NCBI GenBank assembly: GCA_002369325.1
Contig: DFDU01000069.1
Span: 12,173 to 28,411 of the forward strand
Source of the DNA: Lachnospiraceae bacterium UBA3820
Lineage (GTDB): Bacteria; Bacillota; Clostridia; Lachnospirales; Lachnospiraceae
Reading direction: 5' to 3'
DNA: 16,239 nucleotides
In this document: positions 1-6,506 of the stretch, one piece after another
Layout: every line of letters begins with the position of its first letter
Numbering within the stretch: the first letter of the stretch is position 1
Position numbers and translations under genes: made by a program
Notes under the pieces: generated by a model
Database searches by the model: none
What the model saw: the letters and a program-made list of their open reading frames with translations, nothing else
Told to the model about the DNA's origin: nothing

Positions 1-21
1 TACCGACTGAGCCATAGCAGC
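1..21 (-). tRNA. tRNA gene, 5' part only (probably tRNA-Thr)
   Basis: Read on the minus strand, positions 21 to 1 give a tRNA 5' end: a 7-nt acceptor strand GCTGCTA, TG at positions 8-9, then the D-arm GCTCAGTCGGTA. The window edge cuts off the anticodon arm, so the identity cannot be read. The 5' sequence resembles Firmicute tRNA-Thr (GCTGATATGGCTCAG type), hence the guess. It lies downstream of sigH on the same strand, in the region that leads to secE/nusG in many Firmicutes. What is seen is the tRNA start; the amino acid is inference. Confidence 0.8.
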
Positions 22-34
22 TTATCTATATTAA

Positions 35-64
35 TATATAATATTAATACCTTTATTTAGTTAA
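35..64 (-). promoter_or_regulatory. Possible weak promoter for the tRNA
   Basis: On the minus strand there is a poor -35 (TTAACT, 59-64), an 18-bp spacer and a -10-like TATATA (35-40), ending 13 bp before the tRNA 5' end. The -10 lies inside an AT-only palindrome (arms 29-37 and 41-49), so this match may be chance. There is no terminator-like hairpin between sigH and the tRNA, so read-through from sigH is an equally good explanation. Confidence 0.28.
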
Positions 65-73
65 AAGATTCAT

Positions 74-670
74 CTACTCGCTGAGCTTCCGACGAATTCT
101 CTGTAAAGCATTATCCACTGATTTGTCCGATTTGTCAAGTCTTTGTGCAATTTCTTGATAAGAAAGCCCGCTAAGATAGTATTTTAGCACCTTTTTTTCA
201 AAGGAACTTAGGGATTTTTCAATCATTTCGTTCAATGCTCTGCTTTGTTCCCTGGCAATTACCATGTCCTCGGGATTGGACACCTGGTTTTCATTTTCAA
301 GATTATCCTCTATCTCATATCCATAATCTTCATTTTCGGTATAAATCGAAATATAAGTATTTAACGGAATATGTTTTTTTCTGTTTGAATTACTGATTGC
401 CGTTTTAATCTGTCTTCTTATGCAAAGTGTGGCAAATGTGGAAAATGTCGCACCCTTATCAGCCTCAAAATCTCTCACAGCCTTAAACAGACCTATCATG
501 CCTTCCTGCATCAGGTCTTCCGTTTCAGCTCCGATTATATAGACAGTACGTACTTCTCTTTTGACTATGCTGCCGTATTTTTTTATCATATACTCAATGG
601 CATCATCGTCTTTTTTTGAAATTCTCGCAATTATCTCATCATCCGATAAGGCATCGTAATTTACACTCAT
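74..670 (-). CDS. sigH: RNA polymerase sigma factor SigH (Spo0H, sigma-30)
   Basis: This is a 198-aa alternative sigma factor of the sigma-70 superfamily, close to the usual SigH length. It directs RNA polymerase to transition-state and early sporulation promoters. Region 2 spans about residues 26-102 and holds DLMQEGMIGLFKAVRDF (52-68), then the SigH-like stretch ATFSTFATLCIRRQI ending in KKHIPLN (about 74-104). Region 4 (about 155-196) ends in SVDNALQRIRRKL, the HTH recognition helix typical of SigH. The ATG at 670 is preceded by GAAAGGA about 10 nt upstream. It lies 22 bp after rlmB with no terminator between, so it is probably the last protein gene of the cysS-mrnC-cysE-rlmB-sigH transcript, as in the Bacillus/Clostridium arrangement. 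A vegetative sigma factor is unlikely: the length, region 2 and genomic context all match SigH. Confidence 0.95.
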   Translation of the reverse strand: MSVNYDALSDDEIIARISKKDDDAIEYMIKKYGSIVKREVRTVYIIGAETEDLMQEGMIGLFKAVRDFEADKGATFSTFATLCIRRQIKTAISNSNRKKHIPLNTYISIYTENEDYGYEIEDNLENENQVSNPEDMVIAREQSRALNEMIEKSLSSFEKKVLKYYLSGLSYQEIAQRLDKSDKSVDNALQRIRRKLSE

Positions 671-692
671 TAAAAACTTATCCTTTCAATGC

Positions 693-1472
693 TTATCTGC
701 CAAGTCTCTGCCTTACAACTTCATAGGCAAGAACACCTGCTGCCACGGAAGCATTAAGTGAATCTATATCTCCCATCATAGGGATTGAAACGACATAATC
801 ACATTTTTCCTTTACAAGTCTTCCTACACCCGAGCCTTCATTACCTATTACTATACCTATCGGTCCGGTCAGGTTTACATCATACATAATCTCTCCGCCC
901 ATATCGGCACATGCAAACCACATTCCTCTTTTCTTTAATTCGTCAATGGTCTGCGCAATGTTTGTCACCTTAGCCACAGGTGTATAATTTATGGCACCTG
1001 CCGATGCTTTAACTACTGTTGCCGTAAGACCGACTGCTCTTCTCTTTGGTATTATAATTCCGTGAGCTCCGCTAAGATTTGCGGTTCTTATAATCGCTCC
1101 GAGATTATGCGGATCCTCTATTTCATCAAGAATAAATATAAAAGGCTGCTCACCCTTTTCCTCCGCTTTGGCAAATATATCCTCAAGTTCAGCATATTGG
1201 TAAGCCGAGCAAATTGCCATAACACCCTGATGCTTACCGGTTTTTGACATTTGATCAAGCTTTTCCTTTGAAACAAAATTAACGATAGCATCATTTTTCT
1301 TTGCATCTCTTAAAATCGAACTTATAACTCCATCCTTGAGTCCGTTTTGAACATAAAGCTTATCAACGGTTTTCTTTGCACGAAAAGCTTCAAGGACAGC
1401 ATTTCTGCCCTCTATAAGATGTATATTTTCTTCCGAATATGAATTATTATCCTTTTGATTATTATTTGACAT
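693..1472 (-). CDS. rlmB: 23S rRNA (guanosine-2'-O-)-methyltransferase RlmB, TrmH/SpoU family
   Basis: This 259-aa SPOUT methyltransferase is expected to methylate the ribose of a 23S rRNA guanosine (G2251 in E. coli) using S-adenosylmethionine. An N-terminal substrate-binding domain starts at HLIEGRNAVLEAF (18-30). The catalytic SPOUT domain follows with motif 1 DPHNLGAIIRTA (120-131, Asn and Arg present), motif 2 GIVIGNEGSGV (206-216) and motif 3 IPMMGDIDSLNASVAAGV (230-247), which builds the trefoil-knot SAM site. The first 17 residues are polar and not part of the core. The ATG at 1472 has no good Shine-Dalgarno: AGGG lies about 15 nt upstream, in the loop of a small hairpin, and GAAAGGA lies further up, before an in-frame CTG. 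The exact start is therefore less certain than the family. It sits 43 bp after cysE and 22 bp before sigH. Confidence 0.94.
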   Translation of the reverse strand: MSNNNQKDNNSYSEENIHLIEGRNAVLEAFRAKKTVDKLYVQNGLKDGVISSILRDAKKNDAIVNFVSKEKLDQMSKTGKHQGVMAICSAYQYAELEDIFAKAEEKGEQPFIFILDEIEDPHNLGAIIRTANLSGAHGIIIPKRRAVGLTATVVKASAGAINYTPVAKVTNIAQTIDELKKRGMWFACADMGGEIMYDVNLTGPIGIVIGNEGSGVGRLVKEKCDYVVSIPMMGDIDSLNASVAAGVLAYEVVRQRLGR

Positions 1473-1515
1473 ATCTAAATTTAACAGCCCTAACTGTTCC
1501 TTTCATAAAAAAGCC

Positions 1516-2190
1516 CTAGAGCTTACCCTCTCGTTCTGCCTTAGCAACCTTATCGACAAGCTTTTTAATAGCACGCTTAAGCTCATCATTTTCCTGCTTA
1601 AGTACATTAATATCGTTAAGCACCGGATCAGGCAAATGAATCTGGTCAAGATCAAGCTGCGGAAGTCTCACATCCTCACGCTTAACCACACGTCCCGGAA
1701 TACCTACTACCGTAGAATTAGGCGGAACCTCGGAAAGAACAACCGAACCTGCACCTATCTTGGAATTATCGCCTACGGTAAATGAACCTATTACCTTTGC
1801 TCCGGCACTGATCATAACATTATTTCCGATTGTCGGATGTCTTTTCCCTGTTTCTTTACCCGTACCTCCGAGAGTAACGCCCTGATAAAGAGTTACATTA
1901 TTTCCTATTATAGCTGTTTCTCCAATAATAACCCCGTTTCCGTGGTCAATAAAAAAACCTTCACCGATTGTCGCACCCGGATGTATCTCGATACCGGTTT
2001 TTCTGGCGGCACGTTGCGAAATAACTCTTGCTCTGAAAAAATGGCCCTTAAGATAATGCTTATGTGCCTTTCTATAGCTGTATAATGCTCTAAAAGACGG
2101 ATATAATAATACCTCTAAGTCATTTTTTATAGCCGGATCTCTTTCCCTTATTATTTTTACCTGTTCCTTATAATACTTAAACCAAGACAT
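1516..2190 (-). CDS. cysE: Serine O-acetyltransferase CysE
   Basis: CysE transfers acetyl from acetyl-CoA to L-serine to give O-acetylserine, the first step of cysteine synthesis in the cytoplasm. It is the short Bacillus-type form (224 aa from the start chosen here). An N-terminal helical part (1-66) precedes a left-handed beta-helix of hexapeptide repeats from GIEIHPGATIGEG (about 67-79) to GIPGRVVK (163-170). The catalytic pair is visible as D82-H83 in FIDHGNG, with H118 in GKRHPTIG. The C-terminal 30 residues form a charged coiled-coil tail. An ATG at 2208 opens the frame six codons earlier, but it has no ribosome binding site and directly abuts a TATAAT sequence. The ATG at 2190 has GGTG about 8 nt upstream and gives an N-terminus like B. 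subtilis CysE, so I prefer it. The gene lies between mrnC and rlmB; in B. subtilis cysE precedes cysS. Confidence 0.93.
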   Translation of the reverse strand: MSWFKYYKEQVKIIRERDPAIKNDLEVLLYPSFRALYSYRKAHKHYLKGHFFRARVISQRAARKTGIEIHPGATIGEGFFIDHGNGVIIGETAIIGNNVTLYQGVTLGGTGKETGKRHPTIGNNVMISAGAKVIGSFTVGDNSKIGAGSVVLSEVPPNSTVVGIPGRVVKREDVRLPQLDLDQIHLPDPVLNDINVLKQENDELKRAIKKLVDKVAKAEREGKL

Positions 2191-2208
2191 CTTATTCACC
2201 GAAATCAT

Positions 2209-2237
2209 ATTATATATATAATATGTTGCTTTCTTAA
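2209..2237 (-). promoter_or_regulatory. Possible internal promoter in front of cysE
   Basis: On the minus strand TTAAGA (2232-2237), a 17-bp spacer and a perfect TATAAT (2209-2214) lie in the AT-rich gap between mrnC and cysE. The predicted transcript would begin just inside the annotated frame and leave a leader of about 10 nt for the ATG at 2190. The -35 is poor and the gap is almost pure AT, so a chance match is possible. Confidence 0.35.
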
Positions 2238-2259
2238 GTTTGTTATATATTATGCCAAT

Positions 2260-2727
2260 TTATATGTTTTCATTTTTATCCAGATAAAGCCTTATTATTT
2301 TATCCGTAAAATACTCCAGCCTGTCTTTATTACCTTTAAGATAAAGATAACCCAATAATGCTTCAAGTCCCGTCGCTTTCCTATACTCGCTCCTTGTAGC
2401 ATTTTTAGCCTTGGAATGAGCATTGGCATTTCGTCCGCGCTTATAAATATCCATTTCTTCCTCAGAAAGCTCGTCAATAATAATATCGACAAATTCCGAC
2501 TGATTTACGGCATTAACTATACGTGTTACATCTTTATGATACTTATATGTCTGTTTATTTACATTTCCGACAAAATATGCTTTTACCATAAGGTCGAGAA
2601 CACTGTCTCCCAGATATGCAAGCGAAAGAGGCGAATACTGATAAGCATTCACTTCTTCCTTTACTTCCGGAAGTATAGGCATTACTTCACTTTTATCAAT
2701 AATACTCTTGTTTAAGCTCTCTTCCAT
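2260..2727 (-). CDS. mrnC: Mini-ribonuclease III (MrnC)
   Basis: This 155-aa protein is a Mini-III RNase: an RNase III catalytic domain without the dsRNA-binding domain. It matures the ends of 23S rRNA in Firmicutes. After about 30 variable residues the domain begins with SPLSLAYLGDSVLDLMVK (32-49), carrying the catalytic-site Asp41 of the family's YxGDxVxE/D helix. The second signature is KRGRNANAHSKAKNATRSEYRKATGLEALLGYLYL (96-130 in outline), with Glu122 in the second acidic cluster. The ATG at 2727 is preceded by AAGGTG about 5 nt upstream. It overlaps the 3' end of cysS by 16 bp, implying translational coupling. The pairing with cysS and rlmB is the classic Firmicute order. Confidence 0.93.
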   Translation of the reverse strand: MEESLNKSIIDKSEVMPILPEVKEEVNAYQYSPLSLAYLGDSVLDLMVKAYFVGNVNKQTYKYHKDVTRIVNAVNQSEFVDIIIDELSEEEMDIYKRGRNANAHSKAKNATRSEYRKATGLEALLGYLYLKGNKDRLEYFTDKIIRLYLDKNENI

Positions 2728-4118
2728 CTTACACCTTCTCTTGTATCTTCAAGGATTATGCCCTGTTCAAGAAGTGAATTTCTTATTTCGTCAGCTCTTG
2801 CAAAATTCTTATCTTTTCTTGCCTGCTGTCTTTCCTCTATAAGCTTTTCTATATCTGCATCAAGAAGCTCAGCCTCTGTCTTTGCTTTAATTCCGAGTAC
2901 ATCGCAAAGCTTAACTATAACATCATAAATCTTTTGCGCAAATTCCTTGCTTGATTTATCATTAACATTGGTATTGGCATACTTAACAAGCTCAAAAATA
3001 ACGGAAATTGCATCAGCGGTATTAAGATCATCATCCATAGCTGCATCAAATCTTTCAATAAATCCGTCTATATCCTTGAGTTTTTCGTTTTCATCCGCAC
3101 TAAGAGCTTCTGCCCCCGCAGCATTAATCATCTCATCAAGCCTTGAAACAGCGGTTTTAATTCTTTCAAGAGATGATTTTGCCGACTCAACAAGATCGTC
3201 CGAGAAATTAAGCGGACTTCTGTAATGTGCAGAAAGCATGAAGAATCTTATAATCTGTAAATCATATTTCTCGCTTATTTCTCTTACAGTGAAGAAATTA
3301 CCGAGAGACTTTGACATCTTTTCATTATTTATCTTCAAAAATCCGTTGTGCATCCAATATCTTGCGAATTCGGCATCATTTGCAGCCTCACTTTGAGCTA
3401 TTTCATTCTCATGATGAGGGAAAATCAAATCTTCTCCTCCGGCATGTATATCAATTACATCTCCGATATATTTTTTTGACATAACCGAACATTCAAGATG
3501 CCAGCCCGGTCTTCCATCACCCCAAGGTGAAGACCAGAAAGGTTCTCCTTCTTTCTTTGGTTTCCAAAGAACAAAATCAAGCGGATCTTCCTTTTCTTCT
3601 TCTCCCGAAACCTTAAGATCCCTGAAACCGCTTCTTAAGTCATCGATATTTTTCTTGGAAAGCTTACCGTAATCCGAGAACTTTCTGGTTCTGAAATAAA
3701 CCGTTCCGTTTACCTCATAAGCATAACCCTTTTCTATGAGTACCTTGATCATCTCCTGCATATCGTCTATTTCTTCGGTTGCCTTAGGATGAGTGGTCGC
3801 TTCCCTTACATTTAAGCCCTCCATATCCTTCTTGCATTCTTTTATAAATCTTTCGGAGATAACTGACGCCTCAACGCCTTCTTCATTTGCTTTCTTTATT
3901 ATCTTGTCATCAACATCAGTAAAATTCGAAACATAGTTAACATCATATCCCTTATATTCAAGATATCTTCTCAGGGTATCAAAAACAATCATAGGTCTTG
4001 CATTACCGATATGAATATAATCATAAACGGTAGGTCCGCATACATATATACCGACCTTTCCTTCGTTTATCGGCTTAAACTCGTCCTTATGTCTTGTCAG
4101 CGTGTTATAAATCTTCAT
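2712..4118 (-). CDS. cysS: Cysteinyl-tRNA synthetase
   Basis: CysS is a class I aminoacyl-tRNA synthetase (468 aa, normal length) that charges tRNA-Cys with cysteine using ATP. The HIGH-type motif is HIGN at 36-39 and the KMSKS loop is at 267-271. The catalytic zinc that selects cysteine thiol is held by C27 (VCGPTVYD), C210 (HLECSVMS), H235 and E239 (FPHHENE). The anticodon-binding helical domain follows, and the protein ends with the usual DTREGVRWKRA tail. The frame opens at a TTG at 4136, but the ATG at 4118 has GAGGA about 7 nt upstream and gives the normal MKIYNTLTR start. It has its own promoter after htpG. The leader is only about 85 nt, too short for a T-box, so tRNA-sensing control is not supported here. 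Confidence 0.97.
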   Translation of the reverse strand: MKIYNTLTRHKDEFKPINEGKVGIYVCGPTVYDYIHIGNARPMIVFDTLRRYLEYKGYDVNYVSNFTDVDDKIIKKANEEGVEASVISERFIKECKKDMEGLNVREATTHPKATEEIDDMQEMIKVLIEKGYAYEVNGTVYFRTRKFSDYGKLSKKNIDDLRSGFRDLKVSGEEEKEDPLDFVLWKPKKEGEPFWSSPWGDGRPGWHLECSVMSKKYIGDVIDIHAGGEDLIFPHHENEIAQSEAANDAEFARYWMHNGFLKINNEKMSKSLGNFFTVREISEKYDLQIIRFFMLSAHYRSPLNFSDDLVESAKSSLERIKTAVSRLDEMINAAGAEALSADENEKLKDIDGFIERFDAAMDDDLNTADAISVIFELVKYANTNVNDKSSKEFAQKIYDVIVKLCDVLGIKAKTEAELLDADIEKLIEERQQARKDKNFARADEIRNSLLEQGIILEDTREGVRWKRA

Positions 4119-4149
4119 AAAATATCCTCTTTTCAATAATATAATATAG

Positions 4150-4166
4150 ATATGTGTGTCACATAT
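4150..4166. repeat. Perfect 17-bp dyad in the cysS leader
   Basis: ATATGTG and CACATAT form perfect 7-bp arms around a 3-nt centre. The dyad lies about 40-50 nt downstream of the predicted cysS transcription start and about 32 bp before the start codon. It could be an operator or a small leader hairpin; the sequence does not decide. I do not recognise the binding protein. Confidence 0.5.
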
Positions 4167-4209
4167 TTCTTTTTACCAATGTTACATACATTTTTTATCA
4201 ATAAAGTGT

Positions 4210-4238
4210 ATTTTAATATAAAAATATAATAATGTAAA
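4210..4238 (-). promoter_or_regulatory. Sigma-A promoter of the cysS-mrnC-cysE-rlmB-sigH cluster
   Basis: On the minus strand: -35 TTTACA (4233-4238), a 17-bp spacer, -10 TAAAAT (4210-4215). Five of six bases match in each box. Transcription would start near 4203, giving a leader of about 85 nt. No intrinsic terminator is visible between the htpG stop (4273) and this promoter, so some htpG read-through is possible. Confidence 0.65.
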
Positions 4239-4272
4239 TATTTTATTTTTTACTTTTTTATCCGGACTGTTT

Positions 4273-6297
4273 CTATTCGCTTATGAGAATGTTAAGTATC
4301 TCATTACTTCTTGTTACGAAAGCAGTCATTTCTTCCGGTGAAAGAGGCTTATTTGCAAGAACAGCCAAATCATAAAGCTGACAGCAGATTGTATTGCTAT
4401 GCTCTCCATCAGGATTATCAAGAACATATTTAACAAGCTTGTTATTGGCATTTAATACAAGTGTTTCACCTTCGCTTCCGAACATATCAGGATTCATACC
4501 CGGCATACTGTAGGCCTTCATCATCTCAGCCATACGACGCGACTCTTCCGTAAGTGTAAGCATAGATGATACGTTTGCATTTTTAAGACTTTCAACCTTA
4601 ACATTAAGCTTTTCTTTTCCTGTGGCCTTTTTGAAAATCTCTGTGAGCTTATCCGTATATTCTTTCGCCTGTTCTTCAGAAAGTGCTTCACCTACAAAAT
4701 TATCGGCAAGATCGGCATCTATACGAAGGAACTTAACATTTTCATTCTTACTTTCAAGATGTGTAATGTAAGGATTATCAATATTTTCTGTAAGATAAAC
4801 GGCATCAATACCCTCTTCCTTGAACATATTGATATATTGTGACTGAGCAACCTCATCACTTACGTAAAATACCTTGTTTTCGTACTTTTCCTTACCTGCC
4901 TCAAGATACTCCGGCAATGTAAGATACTTGCCCTCAAGGTTCTTAAAGAGCATATAGTCTGTCATCTTCTCACAGAACTTGTCATCTCTTAAGCATCCGA
5001 ACTTGATGAACGGACTAACATCATCCCAATATTTTTCGTATTCTTCCTTATCGGTCTTGCACATACCGGAAAGCTTATCTGCAACCTTCTTGGTAATATA
5101 ATCCGAAATTTTCTTAACCGAACCGTCATTTTGAAGTGCACTTCTTGAAACATTGAGCGGTATATCCGGACAATCGATTACACCCTTAAGCAAAAGAAGG
5201 AATTCCGGGATAACTTCCTTAATGTTATCAGCTACGAATACCTGATTATTGTAAAGCTTTATAGTACCTTCAAGCTGATCGTATTGCGGATTAATCTTAG
5301 GGAAATAAAGTATACCCTTTAAATTAAACGGATAATCCATATTAAGATGTATCCAGAACAAAGGCTTCTTAAAGTCTAAGAACAAATGCTGGTAAAAATC
5401 AATATATTCCTCATCTGTACAATCCTTAGGATTCTTAAGCCAAAGCGGATTTGTGTTATTTAAAGGAACTTCCTTCTTCTCTTCTTCCTTTTCATCATCC
5501 TTTTCACTATCCTTTGAGGCTTCGTCCTTCTTGTCGGCTTTGTCAGCCTTCTTATCATCACCTACAAGGTCATCTTCCTCGGTTGTATCAATCTCGATAA
5601 CCTTATCTTTATCCTTTTTCTTTGCCTTTGCCTCTTCTTCTTTCTTCTTTTCTTCCTCCTCAGCCTTATCCTCGTCGGTGAAGTAAATATTGTATGGCAT
5701 AAATGAACAATACTTTTGGATAACCTCTCTTATACGGTATTCATTTGCAAACTCATAGCTGTCTTCATTAAGATAAAGAGTAATTGCAGTACCTCTTATT
5801 TCATCATCGCTTTCACTCATAGAATAATCAGTTCCGCCGTCACATTCCCAAAATACAGGTTTTGCGTCTTTCTTATATGAGCATGTCTCGATGGTTACTC
5901 TGTCGGCAACCATAAATGCAGAATAAAATCCTAAGCCGAAATGACCTATAATCTGATCATCATTTGACTTATCCTTATACTTGTTTATAAAATCCGTAGC
6001 ACCTGAAAATGCTATCTGATTTATATATTGCTCAACCTCATCCTCAGTCATTCCGAGTCCGTTATCCACGAAGGTAATGGTCTTATCCTTAGGTGACGCA
6101 TATACATCTATTCTGTATTCCTCTCCTTCAACCTCTTCAAACTCGCCCATAAGTGCAAGCTTCTTTAACTTTGTTATCGCATCGCAGCCGTTTGATATAA
6201 GCTCCCTTATAAATATATCGTGATCTGAATACAACCACTTCTTAATAATCGGGAAAATATTTTCGCTGTTAATTGATAAGCTTCCCTTCTTTTCCAT
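4273..6297 (-). CDS. htpG: Molecular chaperone HtpG (Hsp90) with a long charged linker
   Basis: HtpG is the bacterial Hsp90, a cytosolic ATP-driven dimeric chaperone. The N-terminal GHKL ATPase domain (about 1-207) shows FIRELISNGCDA (catalytic Glu32, Asn36), VDNGLGM (Asp78), GHFGLGF (118-124) and GTAITLYL (Thr170). The middle domain starts at NPLWLKNP (283-290) and carries YPFNLKGILYFPK and the catalytic Arg385 in NVSRSALQN; the dimerisation domain runs to residue 674. The odd feature is residues about 209-277: nearly all Lys, Glu, Asp and Ala, like the charged linker of eukaryotic Hsp90. Typical HtpG is about 625 aa; this one is 674 mainly because of that insert. The ATG at 6297 has a perfect AGGAGG 9 nt upstream. 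The gene has its own promoter and a CIRCE operator, pointing to HrcA-controlled heat-shock expression. Confidence 0.97.
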   Translation of the reverse strand: MEKKGSLSINSENIFPIIKKWLYSDHDIFIRELISNGCDAITKLKKLALMGEFEEVEGEEYRIDVYASPKDKTITFVDNGLGMTEDEVEQYINQIAFSGATDFINKYKDKSNDDQIIGHFGLGFYSAFMVADRVTIETCSYKKDAKPVFWECDGGTDYSMSESDDEIRGTAITLYLNEDSYEFANEYRIREVIQKYCSFMPYNIYFTDEDKAEEEEKKKEEEAKAKKKDKDKVIEIDTTEEDDLVGDDKKADKADKKDEASKDSEKDDEKEEEKKEVPLNNTNPLWLKNPKDCTDEEYIDFYQHLFLDFKKPLFWIHLNMDYPFNLKGILYFPKINPQYDQLEGTIKLYNNQVFVADNIKEVIPEFLLLLKGVIDCPDIPLNVSRSALQNDGSVKKISDYITKKVADKLSGMCKTDKEEYEKYWDDVSPFIKFGCLRDDKFCEKMTDYMLFKNLEGKYLTLPEYLEAGKEKYENKVFYVSDEVAQSQYINMFKEEGIDAVYLTENIDNPYITHLESKNENVKFLRIDADLADNFVGEALSEEQAKEYTDKLTEIFKKATGKEKLNVKVESLKNANVSSMLTLTEESRRMAEMMKAYSMPGMNPDMFGSEGETLVLNANNKLVKYVLDNPDGEHSNTICCQLYDLAVLANKPLSPEEMTAFVTRSNEILNILISE

Positions 6298-6337
6298 TTT
6301 TACATTCCTCCTGTTTCAATAAAATATTACATATTAA

Positions 6338-6381
6338 AAGAACACGCCTTAACAAATAACCATACATATAAGTGTGTTCTT
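6338..6381 (-). promoter_or_regulatory. Long-loop hairpin in the htpG 5' leader
   Basis: Perfect 8-bp arms AAGAACAC (6338-6345) and GTGTTCTT (6374-6381) face each other across 28 nt inside the predicted htpG leader, starting close to the transcription start. The Shine-Dalgarno (about 6303-6309) is outside the stem, so this is not a simple RNA thermometer that hides the SD. It may stabilise the message or be chance. Confidence 0.4.
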
Positions 6382-6395
6382 AATCTCTGTAATCT

Positions 6396-6424
6396 AATAT
6401 AATACTGCCTGTTTGTAATGTCAA
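6396..6424 (-). promoter_or_regulatory. Sigma-A promoter of htpG
   Basis: On the minus strand: consensus -35 TTGACA (6419-6424), a 17-bp spacer, -10 TATATT (6396-6401). Predicted start is near 6389, leaving a leader of about 90 nt. The -35 box begins 7 bp downstream of the CIRCE right arm in the direction of transcription. Confidence 0.8.
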
Positions 6425-6425
6425 G

Positions 6426-6460
6426 AAAAAATTAGCACTCAACCAAGTCGAGTGCTAATT
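6426..6460 (-). terminator. Intrinsic terminator of the lipoprotein operon, built on the CIRCE stem
   Basis: The CIRCE arms extend to a perfect 11-bp stem (6430-6440 with 6450-6460) around a 9-nt loop. Read on the minus strand, a run of six T (6431-6426) follows the 9-bp core immediately. This is a rho-independent terminator shape placed 47 nt after the stop codon of the solute-binding protein gene. On the plus strand no T-run follows, so it is directional. Confidence 0.65.
6432..6458. promoter_or_regulatory. CIRCE operator (HrcA binding site)
   Basis: TTAGCACTC - 9 bp - GAGTGCTAA matches the CIRCE consensus in all 18 arm bases. CIRCE is the operator of the heat-shock repressor HrcA. It sits just upstream of the htpG promoter. 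In B. subtilis htpG is outside the HrcA regulon, so the sequence predicts different control here. Its position upstream of the -35, rather than between promoter and gene, is less usual. Confidence 0.95.
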
Positions 6461-6506
6461 GCATTGATATGACAAGGCTCATACAACCCGTCGCATATTT
6501 TATCCT

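Noticed and set aside
29..49. 21-bp AT-only palindrome between sigH and the tRNA as an operator
   Set aside because: The arms are perfect, but all bases are A or T in a very AT-rich gap, where such palindromes arise easily; no regulator is suggested.
1499..1530. Terminator or attenuator between cysE and rlmB
   Set aside because: A short AAGCT/GGCTT stem over the cysE stop is followed by a T-run, but the stem is only 5 bp including a wobble pair; too weak to call.
4119..4272. T-box riboswitch in front of cysS
   Set aside because: The predicted leader is about 85 nt, with no specifier stem, no T-box sequence and no terminator/antiterminator pair.
5453..5686. Serine-rich open frame on the plus strand inside htpG
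   Set aside because: It is the antisense of the Lys/Glu-rich linker of HtpG (GAA/AAG codons read backwards as TTC/CTT), with no SD. It is a shadow, not a gene.
6462..6490. Second htpG promoter upstream of the CIRCE (TTGTAT-17-TGCAAT)
   Set aside because: Both boxes are poor, and transcripts from it would run into the CIRCE-stem terminator. The TTGACA/TATATT promoter is far better.
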